64,000 nt of DNA, taken from Hypericibacter sp049323455 (GTDB taxonomy: Bacteria; Pseudomonadota; Alphaproteobacteria; Dongiales; Dongiaceae). Below the pieces are notes generated by a model, which was not told where the DNA came from, did no database searches, and saw only the letters and a program-made list of their open reading frames with translations. Shown here piece by piece: positions 18,538 through 27,822 of this stretch. Position numbers and translations under genes: made by a program. Within the stretch, counting starts at the first letter, position 1. Each line of letters opens with the position of its first letter. Where the stretch lies: the NCBI GenBank assembly GCA_049323455.1, contig JBMONF010000032.1:12355-76354 (forward strand), written 5' to 3'.

Positions 18538-19050
18538 ATGGCCGAACCGCAGAAGATCGAGCGCCACACCATCTCGGTGCTGGTGGACAACGAGCCCGGA
18601 ATTCTCGCCCGCGTCGTCGGGCTGTTCTCGGGCCGCGGCTACAACATCGAAAGCCTGACGGTCGCCGAGGTGAACGCGCAGAATCACCTTTCGCGCATCA
18701 CCGTGGTGACGTCCGGCACGCCGATGATCATCGAGCAGATCAAGGCGCAGCTCCGGCGCCTGGTGCCGGTGCACAAGGTGAGCGACCTCACCGTCGAGGG
18801 GCCCAGCCTCGAGCGGGAGCTGGCCCTCATCAAGGTGCGCGGCACCGGTGACAAGCGGGTCGAGTCCTTGCGCATCGCCGACATCTTCCGCGCCCGCGTG
18901 GTGGATTCGACGATCGAATCCTTCGTCTTCGAGATGACGGGCTCGACCGACAAGCTCAACGCCTTCATCAACCTGATGCAGCCCCTGGGCCTCGTGGACG
19001 TGTCGCGCACCGGCGTGGTCGCGATCGCGCGCGGGCCCGAGGCGCTTTGA
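18538..19050 (+). CDS. ilvN: Acetolactate synthase small (regulatory) subunit
   Basis: This 170-residue subunit carries an N-terminal ACT domain (HTISVLVDNEPGILARVVGLF, with the valine-site Asn-Glu) and a C-terminal ALS_ss_C domain (about 85-165). It binds valine and confers feedback control on IlvB. The gene starts 4 bp after ilvB, so the subunits are coupled. Length and domain order match other proteobacterial IlvN proteins. A palindromic repeat pair separates it from ilvC. Confidence 0.96.
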   Translation: MAEPQKIERHTISVLVDNEPGILARVVGLFSGRGYNIESLTVAEVNAQNHLSRITVVTSGTPMIIEQIKAQLRRLVPVHKVSDLTVEGPSLERELALIKVRGTGDKRVESLRIADIFRARVVDSTIESFVFEMTGSTDKLNAFINLMQPLGLVDVSRTGVVAIARGPEAL

Positions 19051-19073
19051 CGGGAATACATCGCGAGCGGAAG

Positions 19074-19200
19074 CGACCCCTCCCCCTACCCCCTCCCGCA
19101 AGGGGAGGGGGCAAAAGAAAAAATCGATCCTTCCGCAAGGGCGCTTCCTGTTTTCCTGACCCTCCCCCTTGACGGGGGAGGGTAGGGAGAGGGTGGGACC
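19074..19200. repeat. Two copies of palindromic repeat family A
   Basis: CCCCCTACCCCCTCCCGCAA with GGGGAGGGGGC makes the first copy (about 19081-19112). ACCCTCCCCCTTGACGGGG with GGAGGGTAGGGAGAGGGTGG makes the second (about 19158-19196). They fill the ilvN-ilvC gap and may attenuate or stabilise the transcript between the two genes. Confidence 0.8.
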
Positions 19201-19232
19201 GCAATAAGGAATGAGACAAGGAGTTTTGAACG

Positions 19233-20252
19233 ATGCGCGTTTACTACGACCGTGACGCCGATGTGAACCTGGTGAAGGGCAAGAAGGTTGCCGTCGTCGG
19301 CTATGGCAGCCAGGGCCATGCCCACGCCCTCAATCTCAAGGACAGCGGCGTCAAGGAGGTGCGCGTCGCGCTCAAGGCCGGCTCGGCCTCGATCAAGAAG
19401 GCGGAGGCCGCGGGTCTGCCGGTCACCACGCCGGCCGAGGCCGCCAAGTGGGCCGATATCGTCATGGTGCTCACGCCCGACGAGCTTCAGGCCAAGCTCT
19501 ATGCCGAGGAGCTCGGTCCCAACATGCGCCAGGGCGCCGCGATCGCCTTCGGCCACGGCCTCAACATCCATTTCCGCCTGATCGAGCCGCGCTCCGACCT
19601 CGACGTCTTCATGGTGGCGCCCAAGGGCCCGGGCCACACGGTGCGCTCGGAATATCTCAAGGGCGGCGGCGTGCCCTGCCTCGTCGCGGTGGCGCAGAAC
19701 GCGTCCGGCAATGCGCTCGAGATCGGCCTCTCCTACGCCTCGGCCATCGGCGGCGGACGCTCGGGCATCATCGAGACGAGCTTCCGCGAGGAATGCGAGA
19801 CCGATCTCTTCGGCGAGCAGGTGGTCTTGTGCGGCGGCCTGACCGCGCTGATCCAGGCCGGCTACGAGACGCTGATCGAGGCCGGCTACGCGCCCGAGAT
19901 GGCCTATTTCGAGTGCCTGCACGAGGTGAAGCTGATCGTCGACCTGATCTACGAGGGCGGCATCGCCAACATGCGCTACTCGATCTCCAACACGGCCGAG
20001 TATGGCGACTATACGCGGGGGCCGCGCATCATCACCGAGGAGACCAAGAAGGAGATGAAGCGCATCCTCGACGATATCCAGTCGGGCCGCTTCGCGCGCG
20101 ACTGGGTGGCGGAGTGCCAGGCCGGCCAGCCCAGCTTCAAGGCGATGCGCCGGCGTGCGGCCGAGCATCCGATCGAGGAGGTGGGCGCCAAGCTCCGGGC
20201 GATGATGCCCTGGATCGCCAAGAACAAGCTGGTCGACAAGACCAAGAACTGA
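19233..20252 (+). CDS. ilvC: Ketol-acid reductoisomerase (class I)
   Basis: A 339-residue NADP-dependent enzyme that isomerises and reduces acetolactate to dihydroxyisovalerate, the second common step of valine, isoleucine and leucine synthesis. The Rossmann motif VGYGSQGHAHALNLKDSG, then VMVLTPDE, APKGPGHTVR, and the Mg-binding ETDLFGEQ and E-x3-E helices (FECLHEVKLIVDL) are all present. The length is that of short class I enzymes. AAGGAG precedes the ATG. It probably continues the ilvBN transcript through the repeat. Confidence 0.97.
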   Translation: MRVYYDRDADVNLVKGKKVAVVGYGSQGHAHALNLKDSGVKEVRVALKAGSASIKKAEAAGLPVTTPAEAAKWADIVMVLTPDELQAKLYAEELGPNMRQGAAIAFGHGLNIHFRLIEPRSDLDVFMVAPKGPGHTVRSEYLKGGGVPCLVAVAQNASGNALEIGLSYASAIGGGRSGIIETSFREECETDLFGEQVVLCGGLTALIQAGYETLIEAGYAPEMAYFECLHEVKLIVDLIYEGGIANMRYSISNTAEYGDYTRGPRIITEETKKEMKRILDDIQSGRFARDWVAECQAGQPSFKAMRRRAAEHPIEEVGAKLRAMMPWIAKNKLVDKTKN

Positions 20253-20443
20253 TCCATCGAGGATTTGCAACGACGGCCGGCCGCTGGCGGGACTGGTGCA
20301 TCGAGCGCCGCCTCGCCCGCGGCCGGTTTCATTTCGGCGGTCATGCCACCACGGTTTGACAGGAGCCGGACAGGGATGCGGACTAAACCGATGACGGCTG
20401 CCGTTCGATGCGCGCGGCCAGGAAGGAGCGGCGGCTCGGCGCC

Positions 20444-21163
20444 ATGGCGACGCCTATAGAAGCGGCATTGCCGCGGCTGGTCGGGAGCGGGGTCGTTCTC
20501 GCCACCATTTTGGCGACATTCGCCGGCGCAGCACTCTTTCTGCTGTGGCCGTCGCTCGATCTTGCGGTCGCCCGGACGATGCTCCGGCCGGACGGCCGGT
20601 TTCTGCTCGCCGGCGATGTGCCGGTCTCGGGGGTCGTGCGTTATGTCATGACCGCATTCGCGGCGGGCATCGCGGTTGCGGTGATCGTGACATGGCTGCG
20701 CGGTGCGCCGCGATGGGATTGGCTGCGCCGCCTGCTCTATGTCGTCGCCGTCTTCGCCGTCGGGCCCGGCCTCATCGCCAATGGCATCTTCAAGGACAAT
20801 TGGGGGCGCGCGCGTCCCCGCGAGATCGTCGAGTTCGGCGGCGGGGCGGCCTTCACGCCGCCCTTCGTCATCAGCGACGCGTGCGAGCGCAACTGCTCCT
20901 TCGTCAGCGGCGACGCCGCGGCGGGCTTCGCCTTCCTGGGGCCGGCCCTGCTGCTGCCGGCCCGCCGGCGCAGGCTCGGATTGGCGGCGGCGACACTGGC
21001 CGGCGCAGGGCTCGGCCTGCTGCGCATGCTGGCGGGTGCGCATTTTCTCAGCGACGTGATCTTTGCCGGCCTGTTCGATCTGTTGACAGCGCAGCTGCTC
21101 TATCGACTGTGCTTTCCGACCGCCTCCTTCGTCGGCGGAAAGGAAAAAGCGCTGCCGGACTGA
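20444..21163 (+). CDS. PAP2 superfamily membrane phosphatase
   Basis: A 239-residue integral membrane protein with about six hydrophobic segments. The three phosphatase motifs are recognisable: KDNWGRARP near residue 111 (K-x6-RP), SFVSGDAA near 145, and RMLAGAHFLSD near 190 (R-x5-H-x3-D). The second motif has Asp where PSGH has His, a variation also recalled in some alphaproteobacterial members. Possible substrates are lipid phosphates such as lipid A or undecaprenyl diphosphate; which one is not readable. Its place between ilvC and leuA does not suggest a link with amino acid synthesis. An ATG at 20408 would add 12 basic residues. Confidence 0.83.
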   Translation: MATPIEAALPRLVGSGVVLATILATFAGAALFLLWPSLDLAVARTMLRPDGRFLLAGDVPVSGVVRYVMTAFAAGIAVAVIVTWLRGAPRWDWLRRLLYVVAVFAVGPGLIANGIFKDNWGRARPREIVEFGGGAAFTPPFVISDACERNCSFVSGDAAAGFAFLGPALLLPARRRRLGLAAATLAGAGLGLLRMLAGAHFLSDVIFAGLFDLLTAQLLYRLCFPTASFVGGKEKALPD

Positions 21164-21625
21164 CCCGTTCGAGCGCGGGGGCGGCCAAATATATAGGAAC
21201 AAAAGCCTAGATCGACCGCCGCCGGCGCCGGCCGAACGCCCCCGCTCTTGGCCCGCCCGGCCGCGACGGCCTTGCGGAAAAGCCGGGGGCGGGGCGACGA
21301 GCGTTGATGAAACGCGAGCCGCGAAAAGGACTTGTTAACCACCCTGAAGCAAGGTTACAAAGCTGCGGACCGTTCGCTGCTTGGGTTTTCGAGGCTGATC
21401 GGATGTCCTTGATGTACCGCGAGAAATTGACGTCCGCGCCGGAAGGGGCGCGGATCGCGGTGGCATGGCCGGTCGCCTGCGGTCGGACCGCCCTGTCTCT
21501 GGAGTTTCGGACGCTTCGACTTAGCCACCCCTGAATGGGTGATGCGCGGGAGCGCGTTCCCGCGCGCCGTTCAGGGGCCCCGTCGAATCCGCTTTCGAAA
21601 CCAGAGATATCAAGGGGTTAGAGCT
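21164..21625. other. Gene-free leader region upstream of leuA with a long hairpin
   Basis: No convincing gene lies in this 460-bp gap; a 76-codon frame at 21304-21534 has no recognisable features. Close to leuA there is a two-part hairpin. The outer arms are CCCCTGAA (21528-21535) and TTCAGGGG (21570-21577); the inner arms are GCGCGGGA (21544-21551) and TCCCGCGC (21558-21565). It ends 48 bp before the leuA start and could be part of an attenuation leader, though no Leu-rich leader peptide was found. Confidence 0.5.
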
Positions 21626-23179
21626 ATGAACCCGGGTCGAGATCCCAACCGCGTCATCATCTTCGACACCACCCTGCGCGACGGCGAACAATCGCCGGGC
21701 GCCTCCATGAACCTCGAGGAGAAGCGGCGCATCGCCGCCGTGCTCGAGGAAATGGGCGTCGACGTCATCGAGGCCGGCTTTCCGATCGCCTCCAACGGCG
21801 ACTTCGAGGCCGTGCGCGAGATCGCCCGCCAGATCAAGACCAGCTCGGTCGCCGGTCTCGCGCGGGCCTCCAAGAAGGATATCGACCGGGCCTGGGAGGC
21901 GCTGTCGGAGGCCCAGCGCCCGCGTATCCACACCTTCATTTCCACCAGCCCGCTGCACATGAAGTTCAAGCTGCAGATGGAACCGGAGGCGGTGCATCAG
22001 GCCATCATCGACAGCGTCACCTATGCGCGCGGCCTGTGCGGCGACATCGAATGGTCGGCCGAGGACGCCTCTCGCACCGAGCCGGATTTCCTCTGCCGCT
22101 GCGTCGAGACCGCGATCAAGTGCGGGGCGGGCACCGTGAACATCCCCGATACGGTCGGCTATGCCGTGCCGCAGGAGTTCGCGGCCCTGATCAAGATGCT
22201 GGTGGACCGCGTTCCCAACATCGACAAGGCGGTCATCTCGGTCCATTGCCACAACGATCTCGGGCTGGCCGTGGCCAACTCGCTGGCGGCGATCGGTGCC
22301 GGCGCCCGGCAGGTCGAGTGCACCGTCAACGGGCTCGGCGAGCGCGCCGGCAACGCCGCGCTCGAGGAGATCGTGATGGCGCTCAAGACGCGCCATGACG
22401 CCCTGCCCTACAAGACCGGGATCAACACCGAGGTCATCACCAAGGCCTCGCGCCTGGTCTCCACCATCACCGGCTTCCCGGTCCAGCCCAACAAGGCCAT
22501 CGTCGGCGCCAACGCCTTTGCGCACGAATCGGGCATCCATCAGGACGGCATGCTGAAGCACGCCGGCACCTACGAGATCATGACCCCCGAATCGGTCGGG
22601 CTCACCCGCTCGACCCTGGTCATGGGCAAGCATTCGGGCCGCCACGCCTTCAAGGCCAAGCTCAAGGAGCTGGGCTTCGACCTCGGCGACAACGCCGTCG
22701 AAGAGGCCTTCAAGCGCTTCAAGGACCTGGCCGACAAGAAGAAGGACGTCTACGACGAGGACATCATGGCGCTCGTGGACGACGAGGTGGTGCGCTCGAA
22801 GGAGCATATCCGCTTCGTCTCGCTCCAGGTCATCGCCGGCTCCAAGGGCCCGCAGCAGGCCGATCTGGAGCTCGAGATCGACGGCGTGGTGAAGCAGACC
22901 CGCGCCTTCGGCGACGGCCCGGTGGACGCCACCTTCAAGGCGATCCGCCAGCTCTACCCGCATGACGCGAAGCTGCAGCTGTTCCAGGTCCATGCCGTCA
23001 CCGCCGGTACCGATGCGCAGGCCGAGGTGACGGTCCGGCTGGAGGAGAACGGCAAGACGGTGAACGGCCAGGGCGCCGACACCGACACGCTGGTGGCCTC
23101 CTGCAAGGCCTATCTGCACGCGCTCAACAAGCTCTTAACCAAGAGGCAGAAGACCGCGCCCGCCGCTCTTTCCGCATGA
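21626..23179 (+). CDS. leuA: 2-isopropylmalate synthase
   Basis: The 517-residue enzyme condenses acetyl-CoA with 2-ketoisovalerate in the first committed step of leucine synthesis. The active-site start FDTTLRDGEQSPGASM, the metal-binding VHCHNDLGLAVANSL and the C-terminal leucine-binding regulatory domain (about 390-510) are all present. The full length indicates a feedback-regulated enzyme. AAGGGG lies upstream of the ATG at 21626; the in-frame ATG at 21539 sits inside the leader hairpin and is rejected. It lies downstream of the ilv genes but is separated from them by the PAP2 gene and a long leader. Confidence 0.96.
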   Translation: MNPGRDPNRVIIFDTTLRDGEQSPGASMNLEEKRRIAAVLEEMGVDVIEAGFPIASNGDFEAVREIARQIKTSSVAGLARASKKDIDRAWEALSEAQRPRIHTFISTSPLHMKFKLQMEPEAVHQAIIDSVTYARGLCGDIEWSAEDASRTEPDFLCRCVETAIKCGAGTVNIPDTVGYAVPQEFAALIKMLVDRVPNIDKAVISVHCHNDLGLAVANSLAAIGAGARQVECTVNGLGERAGNAALEEIVMALKTRHDALPYKTGINTEVITKASRLVSTITGFPVQPNKAIVGANAFAHESGIHQDGMLKHAGTYEIMTPESVGLTRSTLVMGKHSGRHAFKAKLKELGFDLGDNAVEEAFKRFKDLADKKKDVYDEDIMALVDDEVVRSKEHIRFVSLQVIAGSKGPQQADLELEIDGVVKQTRAFGDGPVDATFKAIRQLYPHDAKLQLFQVHAVTAGTDAQAEVTVRLEENGKTVNGQGADTDTLVASCKAYLHALNKLLTKRQKTAPAALSA

Positions 23180-23211
23180 TCGTGGGATTCCGCCTAGGAC
23201 TTGAAACCGAT

Positions 23212-23239
23212 GCATGCGCCGGGTTATCCCGGCGCATGC
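23212..23239. terminator. Perfect 12-bp hairpin between leuA and mreB
   Basis: GCATGCGCCGGG (23212-23223) and CCCGGCGCATGC (23228-23239) are perfect inverted arms around a TTAT loop. It lies 33 bp after the leuA stop and 25 bp before mreB. No U-tract follows, so intrinsic termination is not certain; it may instead protect the leuA mRNA end or act on mreB translation. Confidence 0.55.
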
Positions 23240-23263
23240 CATAAATGGATGAGGTGAAATTCG

Positions 23264-24304
<1,041 letters not shown>

Positions 24305-24416
24305 TTGATCCGGCTGGATTTTTCTTTGTCCGACTCGGGTGTCGGGGTAAGGTGAGTCGCAGGTTCGCGGCGGAGGACCGCGATTCGGGCTTGGGGCTTC
24401 GCTGCGGAGGCGCGCG

Positions 24417-25355
24417 ATGAAGCAGCGGACCGGCCCCGCGTTGCGGTTGACGTCGCCGCTCCGGGCGTTGGTTCATCGCCTAACATTGGTTTTGGTCGTC
24501 GCCGGCGCCTTCGGCCTGATGGTGCTGGGGCGCACCGACGGTCCCCTCGTGGCGCAGGCCCGCAGCATGGTTTCCGACGCCGTGGCGCCCATCCTGGCGG
24601 CGCTGTCCCAACCGGTGCGCGCCGTCGAAGGCCTGTTCGACAATCTGGAGGAATTGGTCGATCTGCGCGCGGAGAACGCGCGGTTGCGCATCGAACGGGC
24701 GCGGCTGGCCGAGTGGCAGACGATCGCGCAGCGTCTCGACGCCGAAAATCGGCAGCTGCGCACCCTGCTGCATCTCGTGCCCGATCCCAAGACGAGCTTC
24801 ATCAGCGCCCGGGTGGTCGGCGACCATACCGGCGCCTTCGTGCGCGAAGTTCTGATCGCGGCCGGCAGCAAGGACGGTGTGCGCAAAGGGCAGGCCGCCA
24901 TGACCGGCGACGGGCTGGCCGGCCGCGTCGCCGAGGTCGGCTCGCGCTCGGCGCGCGTCCTGTTGCTGACCGATATCAACTCGCGCATACCGGTGCTGGT
25001 CGAGCGCTCGCGCGACCGCGCCATCCTCGCCGGCGACAACTCGAACCGGCCGCAGCTCCTCTACCTCAAGCCCGGCACGACGATCCAGACCGGCGACCGC
25101 GTCGTCACATCCGGCGACGGCGGCATCTTCCCGCCGGGCCTGCCGGTGGGGGTGGTGGACAGCTTCGTCGACGGCGTCGCCACCGTGACGCCTTTCGTCG
25201 ACTGGGATCACATGGAATTCCTGCAGATCGTCGATTACGGCCTGCCCGGCATCCTGGCGGAAGGATCCGAATCCGACGATAGGCCCAACGGTGGCGGCGC
25301 TGCGGCCGCTTCTGCGCCGACGGGCGCCGCCACGGCCCCGCCTCGCCAGCGCTGA
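24417..25355 (+). CDS. mreC: Rod-shape-determining protein MreC
   Basis: A 312-residue bitopic membrane protein. The short cytoplasmic N-terminus is followed by a membrane span at about 25-40, and a coiled-coil region (LEELVDLRAENARLRIERARL, about 77-95 and beyond). The periplasmic beta domains include GLAGRVAEVGSRSARVLLLTD and GDRVVTSGDGGIFPPGLPVG. MreC links MreB to PBP2 and RodA. The final 30 residues are Ala/Pro-rich and probably disordered. Its place in the operon and its length fit the family. Confidence 0.94.
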   Translation: MKQRTGPALRLTSPLRALVHRLTLVLVVAGAFGLMVLGRTDGPLVAQARSMVSDAVAPILAALSQPVRAVEGLFDNLEELVDLRAENARLRIERARLAEWQTIAQRLDAENRQLRTLLHLVPDPKTSFISARVVGDHTGAFVREVLIAAGSKDGVRKGQAAMTGDGLAGRVAEVGSRSARVLLLTDINSRIPVLVERSRDRAILAGDNSNRPQLLYLKPGTTIQTGDRVVTSGDGGIFPPGLPVGVVDSFVDGVATVTPFVDWDHMEFLQIVDYGLPGILAEGSESDDRPNGGGAAAASAPTGAATAPPRQR

Positions 25356-25386
25356 GCCTTGGGAGCGAGGGAGTTCACGCCGCGCC

Positions 25387-25902
25387 ATGACCTCCGGCTT
25401 CTGGCAGCGCATCGATCTGTGGTCGCAGCGGCTCTGGCCGTCCACGCTCACCCTGCTGCTGATGCTCTTGGGGGCGGTGCCGCTGCCATTGCCGTTCTGG
25501 CAGCCGATCAACCCCGATTTCGCCTTGATGGCGGTCTATTATTGGGCGATCCACCGCCCCACCGCGCTGCCACTGCCCCTCGTGTTCCTGATCGGCATTC
25601 TCGCCGATTTCTTCGGCATGGCGCCGCTCGGCGTCGGCACGCTGGTGCTGGTGCTGACCTATGCGGTCACGCTCTCGCAGCGCCGTCTCTTCATCGGCCA
25701 GCCTTTCCTGGTGGTGTGGTGGGGCTACATGATGGTGTCGGGCGCTGCCATGGCGCTGGCCTGGGCCGTCACCAGCCTGTTGGCAGTCGATCTGGTCGAT
25801 TCGCGCCCCGCCATCTTCTGCTATCTGGTCGATCTCGGCCTCTACCCGGGCGTCGCCTACCTGTTCGCCCGGGTGCAGCGCTCTTTGCTCTCCTCGGCTT
25901 GA
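25387..25902 (+). CDS. mreD: Rod-shape-determining membrane protein MreD
   Basis: A 171-residue protein with five or six hydrophobic segments. Family patterns include PDFALMAVYYWAIHRP, FLIGILADFFGMAPLGVGTL and DLGLYPGVAYLFARVQ. It is a membrane component of the elongasome. The ATG at 25387 starts the conserved part; the frame extends back into mreC with basic non-conserved sequence. It lies 31 bp after mreC and 9 bp before mrdA. Confidence 0.92.
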   Translation: MTSGFWQRIDLWSQRLWPSTLTLLLMLLGAVPLPLPFWQPINPDFALMAVYYWAIHRPTALPLPLVFLIGILADFFGMAPLGVGTLVLVLTYAVTLSQRRLFIGQPFLVVWWGYMMVSGAAMALAWAVTSLLAVDLVDSRPAIFCYLVDLGLYPGVAYLFARVQRSLLSSA

Positions 25903-25911
25903 TGTCCGGCG

Positions 25912-27822
25912 ATGGCGATGCAGAACAATCAGGAGCTCGTCCGTACCTTCTCGCGCCGCGCCGCGCTCTTGGGCGGCGGCCAACTGCTGCTGCTGGGCGC
26001 CTTGGCCGGCCGCATGTACTACCTGCAGGTGGTCGAGGCGGATCGCTATGCGCTGCTGGCCGAGGAGAACCGCATCAATCTGCGCCTGCTGGCGCCGCGC
26101 CGAGGCCGCATTCTCGACCGCTTCGGCCTGCCGCTGGCAACCAACGATCAGAATTACCGCGTTGTCGTCGTGCCGGAGCAGGCCGAGAATCTGGAAGCGA
26201 CCATCCGCGCGTTGCACGGCATCGTGCCGATCAGCGACAACGAGCACAACCGCATCCTGAACGACGCTGCCAAGAAGCGCGCCTTCGTGCCGGTGACGGT
26301 GAAGGAGAATCTCGACTGGCCGGTGGTGGCGCGGATCGAGATCAACGCCCCCGATCTTCCGGGCGTGTCGATCGAGGTCGAGCAGAGCCGCAACTATCCT
26401 TACGGCGGCATGGCGGCCCATGTGCTGGGCTATGTCGGCGCGGTGTCGGAGAACGAGCTCACCGGCGATCCGCTGCTCGAGTTGCCGGGCTTTCGCATCG
26501 GCAAGAGCGGCATCGAGAAGCAGTACGACCTCGATCTGCGCGGCTCGGCGGGCAATAGCCAGGTCGAAGTCAATGCCGTCGGCCGCGTCATCCGCGAGCT
26601 GTCGCGCGACGAAGGCGTGCCCGGCAAGGACCTCGTCACCACCATCGATCTGGGCCTGCAAACCTTCGCCCAGCAGCGGCTTTCCGCCGAGCTCAGCGGG
26701 GCCGCCGTCTGCATCGACGTGATGACCGGCGAGATCCTGGCGCTGGCCTCGACCCCGGGCTACGACCCGACCGCCTTCGATCGCGGCCTGACCAGCGCCG
26801 AATGGCAGGCGCTGACCACCGACCCCTTGCGGCCGCTCTCGAACAAGGCGCTCGGCGGCACCTACGCCCCCGGCTCGACCTTCAAGACCGTGGTGACGCT
26901 GGCGGCGCTCGAGGCCGGCATCACGCCCGACCATACCGTATTCTGCCCGGGCTTCATGACGCTGGGCTCGAGCCGCTTCCATTGCTGGAAGAAGGAAGGC
27001 CACGGCACGCTCGATATGATCGGCGGCATCAGCCGCTCCTGCGACGTCTATTTCTACGACCTGGCGCGGCGCATCGGCATCGATCCGATCGCGGCCATGG
27101 CGCGGCGCTTCGGCCTCGGCGCGCCGACGGGCATCGACCTGCCGGCCGAGAAGCCCGGCGTGATCCCCGACAGTAATTGGAAGCGCGCCACCTTCGGCGA
27201 CATCTGGCATCCGGGCGAATCGCTGGTGGCCGGGATCGGCCAGGGCTTCATCCTGACCACGCCGCTGCAGCTGGCCGTGCTGGTGGCGCGGCTTGCCTCG
27301 GGCGGCTATGCGATCCAGCCCCGGCTCAAACGCGACAAGATGTTCGAAGGCGAGAGCGGGGCCGCCCTGCGAGAGAACCAGGCGAGCGGCAGCATCCTGC
27401 GTCCACCTTTCCCCTCGCTCAATGTGCCGCCCGAGCACTTGGCGGTCGTGCTCGAGGGCATGAACCAGGTGAGCAACGCACCCGGCGGCACCGCCTACCG
27501 CGCGCGTATCGAGACGCCGGGCATGGAGATGGCCGGCAAGACCGGCACGTCGCAGGTGCGGCGCATCTCCATGAGCGAGCGCGCCGGCGGCGTGCGCAAG
27601 AACGAGGATCTGCCCTGGCCGCAGCGCGACCACGCGCTGTTCATCGGTTATGCGCCGGTGCAGGCGCCGCGCTATGGCGTGGCGGTGGTGATCGAACATG
27701 GCGGCGGCGGCTCCAAGGTGGCGGGGCCCATCGCGCGCGACATCCTGATCGAGGCTCAGATGCGCGATCCGGCGCGCCGCCGCCCGACCGATCAACTTGC
27801 CGATGCGACGAGACCGGCATGA
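25912..27822 (+). CDS. mrdA: Penicillin-binding protein 2 (elongasome transpeptidase)
   Basis: The 636-residue class B PBP crosslinks lateral-wall peptidoglycan in the periplasm. It has an N-terminal membrane anchor (about 20-38) and the pedestal domain starting RRGRILDRFGLPLATN. The transpeptidase motifs are STFK (Ser322), SCD (376-378) and KTG (543-545). The C-terminus past the KTG is short, as in alphaproteobacterial enzymes. An ATG two codons in (25918) is an equally good start. Its stop overlaps rodA by 4 bp, coupling the transpeptidase to its glycosyltransferase partner. Confidence 0.96.
   Translation: MAMQNNQELVRTFSRRAALLGGGQLLLLGALAGRMYYLQVVEADRYALLAEENRINLRLLAPRRGRILDRFGLPLATNDQNYRVVVVPEQAENLEATIRALHGIVPISDNEHNRILNDAAKKRAFVPVTVKENLDWPVVARIEINAPDLPGVSIEVEQSRNYPYGGMAAHVLGYVGAVSENELTGDPLLELPGFRIGKSGIEKQYDLDLRGSAGNSQVEVNAVGRVIRELSRDEGVPGKDLVTTIDLGLQTFAQQRLSAELSGAAVCIDVMTGEILALASTPGYDPTAFDRGLTSAEWQALTTDPLRPLSNKALGGTYAPGSTFKTVVTLAALEAGITPDHTVFCPGFMTLGSSRFHCWKKEGHGTLDMIGGISRSCDVYFYDLARRIGIDPIAAMARRFGLGAPTGIDLPAEKPGVIPDSNWKRATFGDIWHPGESLVAGIGQGFILTTPLQLAVLVARLASGGYAIQPRLKRDKMFEGESGAALRENQASGSILRPPFPSLNVPPEHLAVVLEGMNQVSNAPGGTAYRARIETPGMEMAGKTGTSQVRRISMSERAGGVRKNEDLPWPQRDHALFIGYAPVQAPRYGVAVVIEHGGGGSKVAGPIARDILIEAQMRDPARRRPTDQLADATRPA

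Noticed and set aside
21304..21534. 76-codon frame in the leuA leader, possible leader peptide
   Set aside because: Not rich in Leu codons, no good ribosome site; not supported as a gene.
25375..27795. 806-residue minus-strand frame over mreD-mrdA
   Set aside because: Antisense to the elongasome genes; no recognisable domain.
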